Below, piece by piece: positions 30,281 to 40,724 of a stretch of 64,000 nucleotides of DNA. The position numbers were made by a program, and so were the translations under genes. The stretch spans positions 620,001 to 684,000 of the forward strand of contig CANNGN010000001.1 in the NCBI GenBank assembly GCA_947504195.1, read 5' to 3'. The DNA is from an uncultured Vibrio sp. (GTDB taxonomy: Bacteria > Pseudomonadota > Gammaproteobacteria > Enterobacterales > Vibrionaceae). Below the pieces are notes generated by a model that saw only the letters and a program-made list of their open reading frames with translations, searched no databases and had not been told where the DNA came from. Within the stretch, counting starts at the first letter, position 1, and the number at the start of each line of letters is the position of its first letter.

Positions 30281-30861
30281 TCTGGAATCGTCACGCTTTT
30301 ATTCGTCAATTTAGTCTGTCTCAACCACAACTCTATCGTAATCAGTTGCCCAATCGTGATCAAAACCTACGGAATGCGGCGGTATTGATTGGTCTAGTTG
30401 AGCGTGATACTGGTTACCACATAATCTTGACTCAAAGAGCAAAGCATTTGCGCCATCACCCTGGTCAAATTAGCTTTCCCGGAGGCAAAGTCGAAGGGTA
30501 CGATTTGAGTCTGAGCGATACTGCGCTTCGTGAAACTTATGAAGAGGTTGGGATAGAAAATGAGCTGATCGACGTTGTCGGTCAACTTCCGCCTATCACA
30601 ACCGTAACCGGGTTCTCAGTGACACCAATTGTTGGAATAATTGATTCGAATTATGAACTCAACATTGACCACAATGAAGTTGCCGAGGTATTTGAAGTTC
30701 CCGCTTCGTACCTATTTAGTCCCCACAATATAAAATCGTTAAGCATTTTACGAAAAAATCGCAACCACAGTATCTATGCAATCCCCTATCAAAATTACTT
30801 AATTTGGGGAGCGACAGCACAAATCATCGACTCACTTCAACGTCACATTCGTATATCGTGA
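30277..30861 (+). CDS. nudL: NudL CoA pyrophosphatase (Nudix)
   Basis: 194-residue Nudix hydrolase of the YeaB/NudL group, which cleaves CoA to phosphopantetheine and 3',5'-ADP. The Nudix box begins at SFPGGKVEG and continues through ALRETYEEVGI (about residues 67-97), with the UPF0035-type stretch LTQRAKHLRHHPGQ ahead of it. It overlaps pabB with ATGA, a pairing known in gammaproteobacteria. Two bp separate it from the convergent psiE stop. Metal-binding glutamates are intact. Confidence 0.93.
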   Translation: MIWNRHAFIRQFSLSQPQLYRNQLPNRDQNLRNAAVLIGLVERDTGYHIILTQRAKHLRHHPGQISFPGGKVEGYDLSLSDTALRETYEEVGIENELIDVVGQLPPITTVTGFSVTPIVGIIDSNYELNIDHNEVAEVFEVPASYLFSPHNIKSLSILRKNRNHSIYAIPYQNYLIWGATAQIIDSLQRHIRIS

Positions 30862-30862
30862 A

Positions 30863-31264
30863 TTACACATCTTTGCCGATCTTATCGTAAGGTAATCGAG
30901 TATGACCGTAACGAATAACCAAAATAGCCAACGCAACAATTAATATCGCGCCCGATAGTCCCAACATTCTCCATGTATCTAAGTTCTTCATATCTAGCGC
31001 CATGTATCGAGCTAACGCAACAATCACAATATAAAGGGGCATTCTCACAGGTAAGCGTCCCGATTTAAGATACAAACCCACCATTGCAAGAACTTCTAAA
31101 TAGATAAACAGTAGAAGCAGATCGGCTAACGTTACCGCCATCTGGTCAATGATAAATAACACCTCAGAAATCATCGCTATTACGGTCAATAAACCTATTA
31201 ATAACAACCCAAGATCTTCGACAATATTGAGAACTTTACCACCATTTTTTTTAAGAATACTCAT
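30863..31264 (-). CDS. psiE: PsiE phosphate-starvation-inducible membrane protein
   Basis: 133 residues from the ATG at 31264; a GTG at 31273 is a possible longer start. Four hydrophobic segments (about 18-38, 48-69, 75-95, 105-125) form a small polytopic membrane protein of the PsiE family, with conserved LKSGRLPVRMPLYIVIVALAR near residue 65-85. Named from phosphate starvation in E. coli; no Pho box is visible here. Function unknown. Confidence 0.85.
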   Translation of the reverse strand: MSILKKNGGKVLNIVEDLGLLLIGLLTVIAMISEVLFIIDQMAVTLADLLLLFIYLEVLAMVGLYLKSGRLPVRMPLYIVIVALARYMALDMKNLDTWRMLGLSGAILIVALAILVIRYGHTRLPYDKIGKDV

Positions 31265-31368
31265 CGCTACCACTTTCCTTTGAAAATACTATGGCCATCC
31301 TAGCCACTTAATAAGACATTTTAACGATAACCAATTGAAAAGCTTTCGTAAATCTCTAAATAAATAAA

Positions 31369-31410
31369 AGCCTTACTAATGCTCCGTTTTAACAGAGCGG
31401 AATTAAGGCT
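31369..31410 (+). promoter_or_regulatory. Hairpin in the peroxiredoxin leader
   Basis: AGCCTTA (31369-31375) pairs with TAAGGCT (31404-31410), and inside it GCTC (31381-31384) pairs with GAGC (31395-31398). It lies 43-84 bases upstream of the peroxiredoxin start and is followed by ATTCTTTT. It could be an upstream transcription end or a leader structure; no OxyR site was identified. Confidence 0.35.
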
Positions 31411-31452
31411 ATTCTTTTACAACAACGTCTTTCCACATAGTAAGGATACCTA

Positions 31453-31926
31453 ATGATTAAAATCGGCGACAATATTCCTGCCACTCCCGTAAGCCAACTG
31501 ACAACAGAAGGCATGGCTAACCATAATCTCAATGAGTTATTTGCAGAGAAAAAAGTGGTGCTATTTGCGGTTCCTGGTGCTTACACTCCAACTTGCTCTG
31601 AGTCTCACTTACCTGGCTACGTAGTTTTAGCCGACCAAATAAAAGACAAAGGCGTGGATCTTATCGCATGTATTTCAGTCAATGATGCGTTTGTAATGAA
31701 ATCTTGGGGAGAAGCCCAGAACGCGGATGAAATAATGATGCTCGGTGATGGAGATGCCAGTTTTACCAAAGCTCTTGGTCTAGATATGGATACTGCAACT
31801 TTTGGCGGTGTGCGTTCTCAGCGTTACGCTATGGTCATTGAAAACGGAGTGGTCACCACGTTAAATGTAGAACCAGCAAAATCATTTGGAGTGAGTAAAG
31901 CTGAAGAGATAATTAAGAGTCTGTAA
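31453..31926 (+). CDS. Prx5/AhpC-TSA-type peroxiredoxin
   Basis: 157-residue thiol peroxidase that reduces hydrogen peroxide and organic hydroperoxides, using glutathione or thioredoxin-type donors. The peroxidatic cysteine is C48 in PGAYTPTCSESH. A second cysteine (about C74, DLIACISVN) is available but its role as resolving cysteine is uncertain. The Prx5 fold elements GAYTPTC and the C-terminal MVIENGVVTTLNVEP are typical. AAGGA lies 7 bases before the ATG. It is monocistronic with a hairpin downstream. Confidence 0.92.
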   Translation: MIKIGDNIPATPVSQLTTEGMANHNLNELFAEKKVVLFAVPGAYTPTCSESHLPGYVVLADQIKDKGVDLIACISVNDAFVMKSWGEAQNADEIMMLGDGDASFTKALGLDMDTATFGGVRSQRYAMVIENGVVTTLNVEPAKSFGVSKAEEIIKSL

Positions 31927-31942
31927 TCTTATGCTTCAAACC

Positions 31943-31968
31943 AATAACGCGCCTTTCAGCGCGTTATT
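31943..31968. terminator. Hairpin between peroxiredoxin and DUF2127 gene
   Basis: A 10-bp perfect stem (AATAACGCGC at 31943-31952 with 31959-31968) has a 6-base loop between two convergent genes. T runs are poor on both strands, so it is a plausible but not classical bidirectional terminator. Confidence 0.6.
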
Positions 31969-32466
31969 CTATTGTTCTGTAACATATTCATTAGCCGCTA
32001 ATAGCTTCTTTTTCTTTCTTGTTTTTATTACCCAATATAAGTATCCGACAATGGTTAAATTGATTGCCAAAACAACGTAGCTAAGAATAGATGGTGATGT
32101 CACACACTCATAAAGTTCAAATGGAATATAAATACTACCACTGATAAACGAAAACCATTCCGTCCAAAGATATTGGTTCCACAACCCATACGCTTCAACG
32201 ATCCTTATTAAGCCATATAGGAATACTAAGGCGATAACAACCTGCAAGTTGCCCGGTGTGATCATTTCCGCTTTAAGAGCTAACTTAGTAACGTGCTGGT
32301 TTTCTCGACTAATATTTATTGTTTCTGCGATGTCATAAATCAGCTCCGGAATGTTCTGTCCGGCAAGCACATAGATTCCATAACACGCCAAGAATGCCAA
32401 CGCCGCCCGCGCCACAGCGAATAGTGCGACCGCTTTTACGCCTTTGTATTCTTCTTTATCCTTCAT
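31969..32466 (-). CDS. DUF2127 membrane protein
   Basis: 165-residue inner-membrane protein with four hydrophobic segments (about 11-30, 72-92, 98-120, 125-147) and charged ends. Stretches GVKAVALFAVARAALAF at the start and LYGLIRIVEAYGLW in the middle resemble the DUF2127 family. No catalytic residue is apparent. Convergent with the peroxiredoxin, divergent from asnS. Function unknown. Confidence 0.8.
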   Translation of the reverse strand: MKDKEEYKGVKAVALFAVARAALAFLACYGIYVLAGQNIPELIYDIAETINISRENQHVTKLALKAEMITPGNLQVVIALVFLYGLIRIVEAYGLWNQYLWTEWFSFISGSIYIPFELYECVTSPSILSYVVLAINLTIVGYLYWVIKTRKKKKLLAANEYVTEQ

Positions 32467-32945
32467 GCAGTATGTGCCTCTTCTTCCATTTAGTTTAACG
32501 CTAACCTTGCAACATTAATGTCGAATAGGCTAAAGACTCTGCTGTCAGTATGACAATTAATATACCAATAAGTTTAGTCCCTTAATTCCCATTAAGGCGA
32601 ACCATATGGTGATATACATAAAAGCAACGGCTTTTATCATCAAAAATCACTATTGATAATACTATAGTTATTCCTGATATTTCTCGACCCTCGATTGAAG
32701 TAACCATGAATTTTATATGGATTTGTCTCACAACTCAGATCTGCCGATTATCTATTAACCACAATTGACTCGATATCGAAAAGAAATCACGGCTAAATTT
32801 AGATTAAAGGTTGAAGCGATAAAATTGACAGGTAAACTGTTGCCTAATTATTTTCAAAATTGCATTAATGCCCTTTTCGGCCTTGTTTACCACAGTATTT
32901 TCACCGAAATTGGGGCAAAACACCTTTATGGAGAAGAAGACTAAA
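32467..32945. other. asnS upstream region with candidate promoter
   Basis: 479 bp between the divergent DUF2127 and asnS starts. A perfect -35 TTGACA at 32825-32830 with a weak ATTATT at 32847-32852 (16-bp spacing) could promote asnS. An open frame from 32868 fuses in frame to AsnS but has no support, so it is treated as leader. I see no riboswitch, T-box or clear operator. Confidence 0.4.
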
Positions 32946-34346
32946 ATGACTTACGCGCCTGTAGTTGACGTATTGAGTGGAAAGTTAGCGGTAGACAGTG
33001 AAGTAACTGTTCGCGGTTGGGTTCGCTCACGTCGTGATTCCAAAGCTGGAATCTCTTTTATTGCTATTTATGATGGTTCTTGTTTTGATCCCATTCAGGC
33101 AGTAGTCCCTAATAGCCTTAATAATTACAACGACGAAGTCCTTAAGTTAACGACAGGATGCTCAGTTGAAATCACGGGTACCATCGTTGAATCTCCAGCT
33201 AAAGGCCAAGATTTCGAAATGGCGGCGACCAATGTTAAGGTTGTGGGATGGGTTGAAGATGCTGATACCTACCCAATGGCAAAAACACGCCATTCAATTG
33301 AATACCTTCGTGAAGTAGCTCACCTACGTCCACGTACCAACATCATTGGTTCTGTAGCCCGCGTTCGTAACTGTTTATCGCAAGCGATTCATCGTTTTTA
33401 CCACGAACAAGGTTATGTGTGGCTTTCAGCGCCATTAATTACGGCATCTGACGCTGAAGGTGCAGGAGAAATGTTCCGAGTATCCACATTGGATATGAAC
33501 AACCTACCTCGTACAGAAGCTGGTGACGTTGATTACAATGAAGACTTTTTTGGTAAAGAAACCTTCTTAACCGTATCAGGTCAGTTAAATGCCGAAACCT
33601 ACGCTTGTGCATTAAGTAAAGTCTATACATTTGGCCCAACATTCCGTGCTGAAAACTCGAATACAAGTCGTCACCTTGCCGAGTTTTGGATGGTAGAACC
33701 TGAAGTTGCGTTTGCCGATTTGAACGATGCAGCTAAACTCGCTGAGGATATGCTTAAGTATGTATTTAAGGCGGTTCTAGAAGAGCGTCGTGACGATCTA
33801 GAGTTTTTCGCTCAACGTGTCGATAAAGAAGCCATTACTCGTCTAGAAAAATTTGTTGATTCTGATTTCGCTCAAGTTGATTACACTGACGCGGTTCAAA
33901 TCCTGATCGACTCAGGCAAAAAGTTTGAATTCGATGTTGAATGGGGAATCGATCTTTCATCTGAGCACGAGCGATTCTTAGCAGAAGAGCACTTTAAAGC
34001 TCCCGTTATCGTTAAAAACTACCCTAAAGACATTAAAGCGTTTTACATGCGCTTAAACGATGACGGTAAAACCGTTGCCGCCATGGATGTTCTTGCTCCT
34101 GGAATCGGCGAAATCATCGGTGGTTCACAACGTGAAGAGCGTTTGGATGTGCTTGATGCTCGCATGATTGAAATGGGATTAGATCCTGAACACATGAGCT
34201 GGTATCGTGATTTACGTCGTTACGGCACTGTTCCACATGCTGGATTTGGCCTTGGTTTTGAACGTTTGGTCTCTTATGTAACTGGTGTAGCTAACGTGCG
34301 TGATGTTATTCCTTTCCCAAGAACTCCGCGTTCCGCAAATTTCTAA
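32946..34346 (+). CDS. asnS: Asparaginyl-tRNA synthetase
   Basis: Class II aminoacyl-tRNA synthetase charging tRNA-Asn. The 466-residue length from the ATG at 32946 ([12 protein letters not shown]) matches the family; the frame is open to 32868 and is treated as untranslated. An N-terminal OB-fold anticodon-binding domain (about 15-105) contains [13 protein letters not shown]. Class II motif 2 includes [21 protein letters not shown] (from about residue 228), and motif 3 reads [10 protein letters not shown] (about 438). A strong terminator follows. Next to aspC, a frequent gammaproteobacterial neighbourhood. Confidence 0.97.
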   Translation: MTYAPVVDVLSGKLAVDSEVTVRGWVRSRRDSKAGISFIAIYDGSCFDPIQAVVPNSLNNYNDEVLKLTTGCSVEITGTIVESPAKGQDFEMAATNVKVVGWVEDADTYPMAKTRHSIEYLREVAHLRPRTNIIGSVARVRNCLSQAIHRFYHEQGYVWLSAPLITASDAEGAGEMFRVSTLDMNNLPRTEAGDVDYNEDFFGKETFLTVSGQLNAETYACALSKVYTFGPTFRAENSNTSRHLAEFWMVEPEVAFADLNDAAKLAEDMLKYVFKAVLEERRDDLEFFAQRVDKEAITRLEKFVDSDFAQVDYTDAVQILIDSGKKFEFDVEWGIDLSSEHERFLAEEHFKAPVIVKNYPKDIKAFYMRLNDDGKTVAAMDVLAPGIGEIIGGSQREERLDVLDARMIEMGLDPEHMSWYRDLRRYGTVPHAGFGLGFERLVSYVTGVANVRDVIPFPRTPRSANF

Positions 34347-34369
34347 AAATAGAATACCTACTCAGCCAT

Positions 34370-34397
34370 AAAAGCCGCTTATCAAGCGGCTTTTTTA
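34370..34397 (+). terminator. Intrinsic terminator of asnS
   Basis: A perfect 11-bp stem (34370-34380 with 34384-34394) with a 3-base loop flows into a T run. It lies about 24 bp after the asnS stop. Confidence 0.9.
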
Positions 34398-34591
34398 TGA
34401 CTAAATTCTGTATTAGCGCATTTTTTAGTCTTAAGAATCACAGCTGTATTTGGGTTCAAATCAATCAAATAAACGATATTTATATATTTTCAAAATTACC
34501 TTCATCTATTGGTTGTAACACACCATTCATACAGGTATAAATAATGGGATTTGCACACTTTAACCCACCCTCAAAAATATGGACGAGAAAC

Positions 34592-35782
34592 ATGTTTGAA
34601 AAAATCGCAGCCGCCCCCGCAGACCCAATATTAGGCCTTACAGAAGAATTTAAAGCGGACCAACGTTCGAATAAAATCAACCTTGGAGTTGGTATTTATA
34701 AGAATGAAGAAGGGCAAACCCCTGTATTAGCAACGGTAAAGAAAGCAGAAGCTGCGCTTTTAGAAAGCGAAAAAACTAAATCATATTTAACTATCGAAGG
34801 GACTGCAGAATATGGCTTAGCTGTTCAAAAGCTTTTATTCGGCGAAAACTCAAATATTGTTTCAAATAAGCTTGCGAAAACCGCACAAGCTCCAGGCGGA
34901 ACTGGCGCCTTACGTGTGGCTGGCGAATTTATTAAACGTCAGCTCAATGACGCAACAATTTGGGTGAGTAATCCTACATGGGCAAACCATAAAGGCGTGT
35001 TTGCAGCAGCCGGCTTACCTATCTCAGAATATTCATACTACAACTCAGAGACCAAAGAGAAAAACTTCGCCGCAATGGTGGCTGATTTAGAGAAGGCATC
35101 TGAAGGTGATGTCGTTCTTTTGCACGGCTGTTGCCATAACCCTACCGGTATTGACCCAACGGAACAAGAGTGGGAAACATTAGCGAAGTTATGTGCTAAA
35201 AAAGGATTATTACCATTATTTGATTTTGCCTATCAAGGATTTGCTTCGGGTGTTGACGAAGATGCACAAGGGTTGAGAATTTTCGCTAAGCACAATCAAG
35301 AAATTTTAGTCGCGAGTTCATTCTCAAAGAATTTTGGACTCTATAACGAACGCGTTGGTGCATTCACATTGGTTTCTGGCGATGCTGAACTTTCAACGAC
35401 CGCTTTCTCACAGGTAAAAGCGATTATCCGTTCAATTTATTCTAACCCACCAGCTCACGGATCTGCTGTCGTTACCTATATTTTGAATGACGATGCTTTA
35501 CGCGCTGAATGGGAAACTGAAGTTAAACAGATGCGCGACCGTATTCAAGAGATGCGTGAACTGTTTGTTGCTTCACTCAAAGCTGAGGGTGTTCAGGAAG
35601 ACTTTAGCTTTATATCTCGTCAAAATGGAATGTTCTCATTCTCGGGTTTAACTAAAGAGCAAGTTAATCGTCTTAAAGTAGAATTTGGTGTCTACATCGT
35701 TGGTTCAGGCCGCATCAGTGTCGCTGGTATGACTAAGTCCAATATGGGCCCGCTATGCAAAGCAATTGCTCAAGTATTATAA
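34592..35782 (+). CDS. aspC: Aromatic/aspartate aminotransferase (AspC-type)
   Basis: PLP-dependent class I aminotransferase interconverting aspartate and oxaloacetate (and probably aromatic amino acids). The 396 residues begin at ATG 34592 ([15 protein letters not shown]), equal to E. coli AspC; a GGACGAG stretch is upstream. The PLP lysine is in [15 protein letters not shown] (about 246), with [13 protein letters not shown] (about 178-190) and [10 protein letters not shown] (about 211) around the cofactor. It stands after asnS, not in one transcription unit since both have own terminators. Confidence 0.93.
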   Translation: MFEKIAAAPADPILGLTEEFKADQRSNKINLGVGIYKNEEGQTPVLATVKKAEAALLESEKTKSYLTIEGTAEYGLAVQKLLFGENSNIVSNKLAKTAQAPGGTGALRVAGEFIKRQLNDATIWVSNPTWANHKGVFAAAGLPISEYSYYNSETKEKNFAAMVADLEKASEGDVVLLHGCCHNPTGIDPTEQEWETLAKLCAKKGLLPLFDFAYQGFASGVDEDAQGLRIFAKHNQEILVASSFSKNFGLYNERVGAFTLVSGDAELSTTAFSQVKAIIRSIYSNPPAHGSAVVTYILNDDALRAEWETEVKQMRDRIQEMRELFVASLKAEGVQEDFSFISRQNGMFSFSGLTKEQVNRLKVEFGVYIVGSGRISVAGMTKSNMGPLCKAIAQVL

Positions 35783-35832
35783 ATTTATTAATTACTTCGT
35801 GAGAATTTAACAATTCAATGCTGATGATAGTC

Positions 35833-35857
35833 AAAGCCTCCAAATGGAGGCTTTTTT
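35833..35857 (+). terminator. Intrinsic terminator of aspC
   Basis: A 9-bp stem (AAAGCCTCC at 35833-35841 with 35846-35854) has a 4-base loop and then a T run. It lies about 50 bp after the aspC stop and 24 bp before the convergent bcsC stop. Confidence 0.88.
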
Positions 35858-35880
35858 ATCAAACGAGTTGTAATTTAGGA

Positions 35881-38800
35881 CTAATCAAACTCTGCATAAC
35901 GCGTAACGGTATTCGGCGTTAAATCGCCATGACTCCATATTTGATTCAGGTAATAGCGACTATAGAGTTGCACCTCAAATGGCTCATAATCCTCAGAATA
36001 TTGATGACTCAATCTAAGCCCTAAATCTAAGTGTTTATAAAGTCGTGTTTCAATTCCGACCTCGCCACTAAAACCAAAGCTTTGACTCGTCGACGATTCT
36101 TCGTCAGTATTAAACAACCCATCACTTTTCACTGTTGAATAAGAGACCCCCGCTCCGCCCCATAACAATACTTTAGGAGTAATTCGCGTCGCATAGCTAA
36201 CGGGAACGGAAAGTGAAAAGTAACTTTGAGGGCTGTAGTATCCACCTAAGCCATAGCTAAACTCATCCTGATTGTTATCAAACGAAAACCAAATTGAATT
36301 TAGAGAGACTGACAGTTGCTCTGAATCTGCCTGAATAAGCTTATGATACAGTCCTCCTAGCAATGCAGAACGGTGATTATCTTCCACATTATCACCGTTT
36401 AATTGATGATACTGCAGGCTCATCCAAGCCCCCCATGCGTTGCCTTGATCATAACTTAAGTCTACTTTGACACCAGTTTTTGTTACTTTACCCCACTCGG
36501 TTTCTTCTCGAGATTGACCATCGGTATTCTCTACGCCAGCGTATGAGACAATGGTGGAGGTCATAGGCCTTCGCGATAATGTCACATCGATACCAATACT
36601 TGAAATGTCAACGGGGATGGTTATGCCACCAACGATCGTTGATTTAGTATCGAAGTCTAGTCGTCCAATATCACCACTCCAACCATTCCCCCTAAACCCG
36701 ATACCGAATAGTTGACCATTTATGTTCTGATCGATATCGCTTTCACTTTGTTCGTTTAGAAAATCAATTTGTTTTATATTCCCAGTTTCAAGTTCCAGTA
36801 AATCCGCTCTGACAAAGAACTTTCCATCTATATCATCAACGGGGAAACTCACTTCAATTGGAATCGTTCGTTGAATATTTCTACTCGAATTTTGCGACGA
36901 ATGAAATCCAACCGCTAAATCAATGTTTGACTGCGCTTGCATCGTGTCAATATCTGAACGAATCGCCTTACCAACCTCGGTCGAATCATCTTGGTGATAA
37001 ATTTCGTATAAATTTGATTGGTTCGACTTAGCGCGAGTATTCGTTGTCAATGCTCGAGCAGCAAGCTTGGGAGATAGGATTCGATTGCGATGAGAAACTG
37101 AGATCGAGAGTAAATCACTCATCAATTGACGATCGCGGCCACTGTTCTCACTTAATTCATACAGTAGCTTAGTCGATTCATCTTCTCGATTGAGCTCGTC
37201 GAGTAATGTCGCTAAGGTTTTTGAGTCATCTAGACTTAACTTTTTACGTGAATGGTATAAGTCATCACTAAGCCTATATGCTTCATTGGTTTTACCTTCG
37301 TCCTCAACAATTGCCGACAACAGCGCCAATTTGACACTTAACTCGTTGGGAGATAACGATAGAGTCCGCCGATAAAGTGCGGTTGCTTTTTGACTATTAC
37401 CATCATCGCGCCACTCAGCGGCTTTTCGCAAATCAAATTCTGTTTTGATTTCACGCCAATCGGCTAACTGCTGAGCCGATAGATTGGTTTGCTTTGTGTA
37501 ACCCCATTGCTTACTGAGACGTTCAAACTCATCATACAAGCCAAATGAAACCAGTAAATCCAAATACTCTAGCTGCAACGATTTAGGTTCATCTGACATT
37601 GGAATATCAGACGTTAATGCTACCGACGAACGATATGTTTCACCCATAGAAAACCACGATCTTAAAACCGCATAGCGCAACAATGAATCATCACTCACTT
37701 CATTAAGCAAGTTTTGAATCTGGCTGTTGGCGATACCGTTATTTTTATTGTACTGGCGTGAAATAAAAGTAAGTCTTCGCTCAAGTTTAAGGCGACGTAA
37801 CGTACTATGCATAGAAGGAGTAAAGCGTTTTAAACTGATTTGATTTAATACATCAATTGCTCCAGATACATTATCCAACCCCGAAAGGTAAATACTGTAA
37901 GCGTGAGCCATTTCAGGAGATTTGTCTTGTGAAGACCAACGCTTCATCAATGCGTTTGCTCTGCCTTCTTCACCAACATCAATGAGCCCTAATGCGACCT
38001 TCCTTCGTAACCATGCATCACTAATACCCTCATTTGCCAGTCGACTAATTAACGTCTTGGCACGCTGTGTATTCCCGACTCTTAATGCTTTATCAAATTC
38101 ATTGAGTTCGTTTTCGTACTTGGTATTTCTTACTAGGGTTTCAATTTGTTTTTGTTGAGATAGTGGTTTGAGATCATAATACTCGACGGCGTAACGCACG
38201 CCTCTCACTTCAACTAGCGATTTAAACTCACCTTCGAGTGCACGAGCGCTTGTTTTCTCTTTCGTGAGCGCAATTCGATAACTCTCTAGCGCTAATTGAT
38301 ATCTGTCACGCAGATAGTACGCATCTGCTAGTCCAATATACGCTTCGGCGTAGTCGGGAATAATCGTTACTGCTTGAGCAAACAGATTCTGAGCTTCAAA
38401 GTAACTTTCCATCGCGAATTCTTGCTTTGCTAAAGCAAGTGTCGTCCAATATTCCGATTCATCACTGTATGACTGCCAATGTGCGCGCGTCTTTGAATCT
38501 TGTGATTTCGATATTGCTTGTTTGTAAGCTTTTAATGCTGGGATTGCATGGCCCAATTCTGTTTCTATATGCCCGAGTAATCCATATATCTCGGCATCTG
38601 CTCGCCCAGAAGTGATCACAGAATTGATTTTAAGTTTTGCTTGCTCATAGTTTTCATTGTCATAGAACATTATCGCTGCGTGCTTGGCTTGATAAACAGG
38701 GTCTCTCTTCTGAGCAATACTAGCGACCTTCATTTCTTTGATGTCGGCAAGATCGTTTAATACTTCTTTATCATCCGAAAATTTTTGTTCAATCAATATA

Positions 38801-39603
38801 ATGTCAGCAATTGAACGCTCCGTTGCGGGCAAATCAGAAATTAGATTAAGCCATGATTTAGCCGCATGTTTCCCATAGGTATTGTCTGAAATAAATCGAT
38901 TATATATGGCTCGCTTCAACGTATAATTAGAATCACTATTGGAAATATGATCTGCAAGTTCAATTTGATAACGAGTAACATTATTAAATTCAATATTTAG
39001 CTGATGCAAACCATGAAGCGCATTCGAGCGTGTCGCCTCAATTTTAGTTTCAATAATGAGGTAGTCGATAGCGATATCAGGAGCGGGTATCCCATGAGAA
39101 AACAGCGCCTGATACTGTTCACGCGCAAGTTGGTAACGTCCCGCTTTAGCGAGCAATTTAGCTCGTTGATATTCTGAACTGCGTTGAGTATGAATATCTT
39201 TATAGGTTATCAATAATTGATAATAACGACTATCAATAGGAATCGCCCTCAAAATCACATCGCTTTTATCAAACTCACCGCTATCAACAGCCATTAACCC
39301 TAGGTAATAGTTTGCTTCTATATTGTTCGGATCTACGGCTAATACTCGTTGAAGCGCGCCTCTAGCCAAATCGTATCGATAATTCGCATAGGCATTTTTA
39401 CCCTGTTCTATCAAAGCCTCAATTAAGTTGCCTTTACTCGTAGTACCAGAAACTAAGGTTTTTCTAAGTTGTGTTAATTCTGATGACGTTGGCATAGTCG
39501 CCAAATAGTCAAAACTCAAGGGTTGAGAATAAGCTTCGCTACTGATACCGACTACCGCAAATGCAGCTAAAAGGGCTTTTAATCTAGTCATCATGATTTG
39601 CAT
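35881..39603 (-). CDS. bcsC: BcsC cellulose export porin with TPR domain
   Basis: Outer-membrane cellulose export component. The 1240 residues begin with a signal peptide ending near SEAYSQ. A long periplasmic TPR superhelix (about 55-900) contains repeated motifs such as ANYRYDLARGALQRVLAVDP and YFEAQNLFAQAVTIIPDYAE; a C-terminal beta-barrel (about 930-1240) spans the outer membrane and ends YAEFD. It overlaps bcsZ by 13 bases. ATG codons at 39603, 39594 and 39591 are possible starts; the shorter ones give a cleaner signal peptide. Last gene of the bcs operon. Confidence 0.93.
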   Translation of the reverse strand: MQIMMTRLKALLAAFAVVGISSEAYSQPLSFDYLATMPTSSELTQLRKTLVSGTTSKGNLIEALIEQGKNAYANYRYDLARGALQRVLAVDPNNIEANYYLGLMAVDSGEFDKSDVILRAIPIDSRYYQLLITYKDIHTQRSSEYQRAKLLAKAGRYQLAREQYQALFSHGIPAPDIAIDYLIIETKIEATRSNALHGLHQLNIEFNNVTRYQIELADHISNSDSNYTLKRAIYNRFISDNTYGKHAAKSWLNLISDLPATERSIADIILIEQKFSDDKEVLNDLADIKEMKVASIAQKRDPVYQAKHAAIMFYDNENYEQAKLKINSVITSGRADAEIYGLLGHIETELGHAIPALKAYKQAISKSQDSKTRAHWQSYSDESEYWTTLALAKQEFAMESYFEAQNLFAQAVTIIPDYAEAYIGLADAYYLRDRYQLALESYRIALTKEKTSARALEGEFKSLVEVRGVRYAVEYYDLKPLSQQKQIETLVRNTKYENELNEFDKALRVGNTQRAKTLISRLANEGISDAWLRRKVALGLIDVGEEGRANALMKRWSSQDKSPEMAHAYSIYLSGLDNVSGAIDVLNQISLKRFTPSMHSTLRRLKLERRLTFISRQYNKNNGIANSQIQNLLNEVSDDSLLRYAVLRSWFSMGETYRSSVALTSDIPMSDEPKSLQLEYLDLLVSFGLYDEFERLSKQWGYTKQTNLSAQQLADWREIKTEFDLRKAAEWRDDGNSQKATALYRRTLSLSPNELSVKLALLSAIVEDEGKTNEAYRLSDDLYHSRKKLSLDDSKTLATLLDELNREDESTKLLYELSENSGRDRQLMSDLLSISVSHRNRILSPKLAARALTTNTRAKSNQSNLYEIYHQDDSTEVGKAIRSDIDTMQAQSNIDLAVGFHSSQNSSRNIQRTIPIEVSFPVDDIDGKFFVRADLLELETGNIKQIDFLNEQSESDIDQNINGQLFGIGFRGNGWSGDIGRLDFDTKSTIVGGITIPVDISSIGIDVTLSRRPMTSTIVSYAGVENTDGQSREETEWGKVTKTGVKVDLSYDQGNAWGAWMSLQYHQLNGDNVEDNHRSALLGGLYHKLIQADSEQLSVSLNSIWFSFDNNQDEFSYGLGGYYSPQSYFSLSVPVSYATRITPKVLLWGGAGVSYSTVKSDGLFNTDEESSTSQSFGFSGEVGIETRLYKHLDLGLRLSHQYSEDYEPFEVQLYSRYYLNQIWSHGDLTPNTVTRYAEFD

Positions 39604-40709
39604 TGCTCATTTGATGGGAGAATTAACTCTCCAGACGCACCGAACCGATAACGACCTTCCAGCCAACCTAACGAATACAAGGTTAGTACTGAGTCATAGT
39701 AACGTTCGTTATTATCAAATTTCATACCCTTTTTGACGCGTGCTAACTGCCGCTTCAAAGCTCTATTCTCGTTTAACGACTTAAGCATTGGCAGCATCGA
39801 AGCCGAGAAACCCTCACTACCTTGCTCCTTAGCCGTACCTCGAATGGTATTCGCAAGACGCGGTGGATACCCTTTTACTTTTGTGCTGCTCACCATAGGC
39901 TTAAAGCGTTTAAGCAATGCCTCTTTTTGTGGTGCATCATCGTGGAGCATCCCAGCCCATAAATAACTTCTAATTGAGTTGTAGCTCCCTACACCATCTG
40001 TTTTCCGATCGACCTGTAGTTTTCCGTTGGTGACTTCAATCCAGTCTGGTGAGAAACCATTATGTGCGGAATCATAAGTGACACGGTAACCACTAGAAAT
40101 CAAATCATCCCACTTTGAATCACTGTTTAATTGGGCGATTCGCTCTAAGATCTGAATTGGGCTATAGCTAGGATTGAGCCTGTATGTATTACGACCAAGA
40201 TCGAAACCCACAGGACCAGGCAAAAGTACGAGTCCATAGTTATCGACGTTTACCGTTTCATACTCCAAAATGTTTTTTGCTAAACGCTTACTTGCGGAAC
40301 GATAGGCGTAGTTATTCCAGATAATACCGGCTTCAGCCAAATCATAGGCAATCCACAAATCAGAATCTGATGCCGAGTTGCTGTCTAACACATCGTAACG
40401 ATCAAGTTCTTTGTTCCATCCCCACAACCACGCAGGTAGCGTGCTGCCTATATTGCCATTGGAGAGTTCAGTCTGAGTCCAATGAAATAACTGATCAAAC
40501 GTTTTTCTGTCATTGGCAACGAGAGCAAAAAACATTGCATAAGATTGCCCTTCTGAGGTTGTAATTTTGCGTTCGTCGCTGTAATCGATAACTCGACCAT
40601 CTACGATAAAATGCTCTTTGAACCCTTCCCACTCAGGCCAATCACACTGCTCGGCAAAGCTTGTGAAAGAAGGAAGCATCAATAATCCAATTATCGATTT
40701 TACATTCAT
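39591..40709 (-). CDS. bcsZ: BcsZ endo-1,4-beta-glucanase (GH8)
   Basis: Periplasmic endoglucanase that trims or releases nascent cellulose and is needed for efficient export. The 372 residues include a signal peptide (about 1-19, cleavage near SFAEQC) and the GH8 core; the catalytic acid is in TTSEGQSYAMFFAL (about residue 50) and the partner aspartate in a later stretch such as SDSDLWIAYDLAEAG (about 115). It lies between bcsB (15 bp gap) and bcsC, with which it overlaps. Family length is typical. Confidence 0.94.
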   Translation of the reverse strand: MNVKSIIGLLMLPSFTSFAEQCDWPEWEGFKEHFIVDGRVIDYSDERKITTSEGQSYAMFFALVANDRKTFDQLFHWTQTELSNGNIGSTLPAWLWGWNKELDRYDVLDSNSASDSDLWIAYDLAEAGIIWNNYAYRSASKRLAKNILEYETVNVDNYGLVLLPGPVGFDLGRNTYRLNPSYSPIQILERIAQLNSDSKWDDLISSGYRVTYDSAHNGFSPDWIEVTNGKLQVDRKTDGVGSYNSIRSYLWAGMLHDDAPQKEALLKRFKPMVSSTKVKGYPPRLANTIRGTAKEQGSEGFSASMLPMLKSLNENRALKRQLARVKKGMKFDNNERYYDSVLTLYSLGWLEGRYRFGASGELILPSNEQCKS

Positions 40710-40724
40710 CTAATCCTGCTCCAT

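Noticed and set aside
32868..32945. Upstream in-frame extension of AsnS
   Set aside because: The family starts at the ATG at 32946 and the extension has no ribosome binding site or similarity, so it is treated as leader.
32467..32945. Riboswitch or T-box ahead of asnS
   Set aside because: T-boxes belong mainly to Gram-positive bacteria and no matching stem or tRNA-pairing bulge was found.
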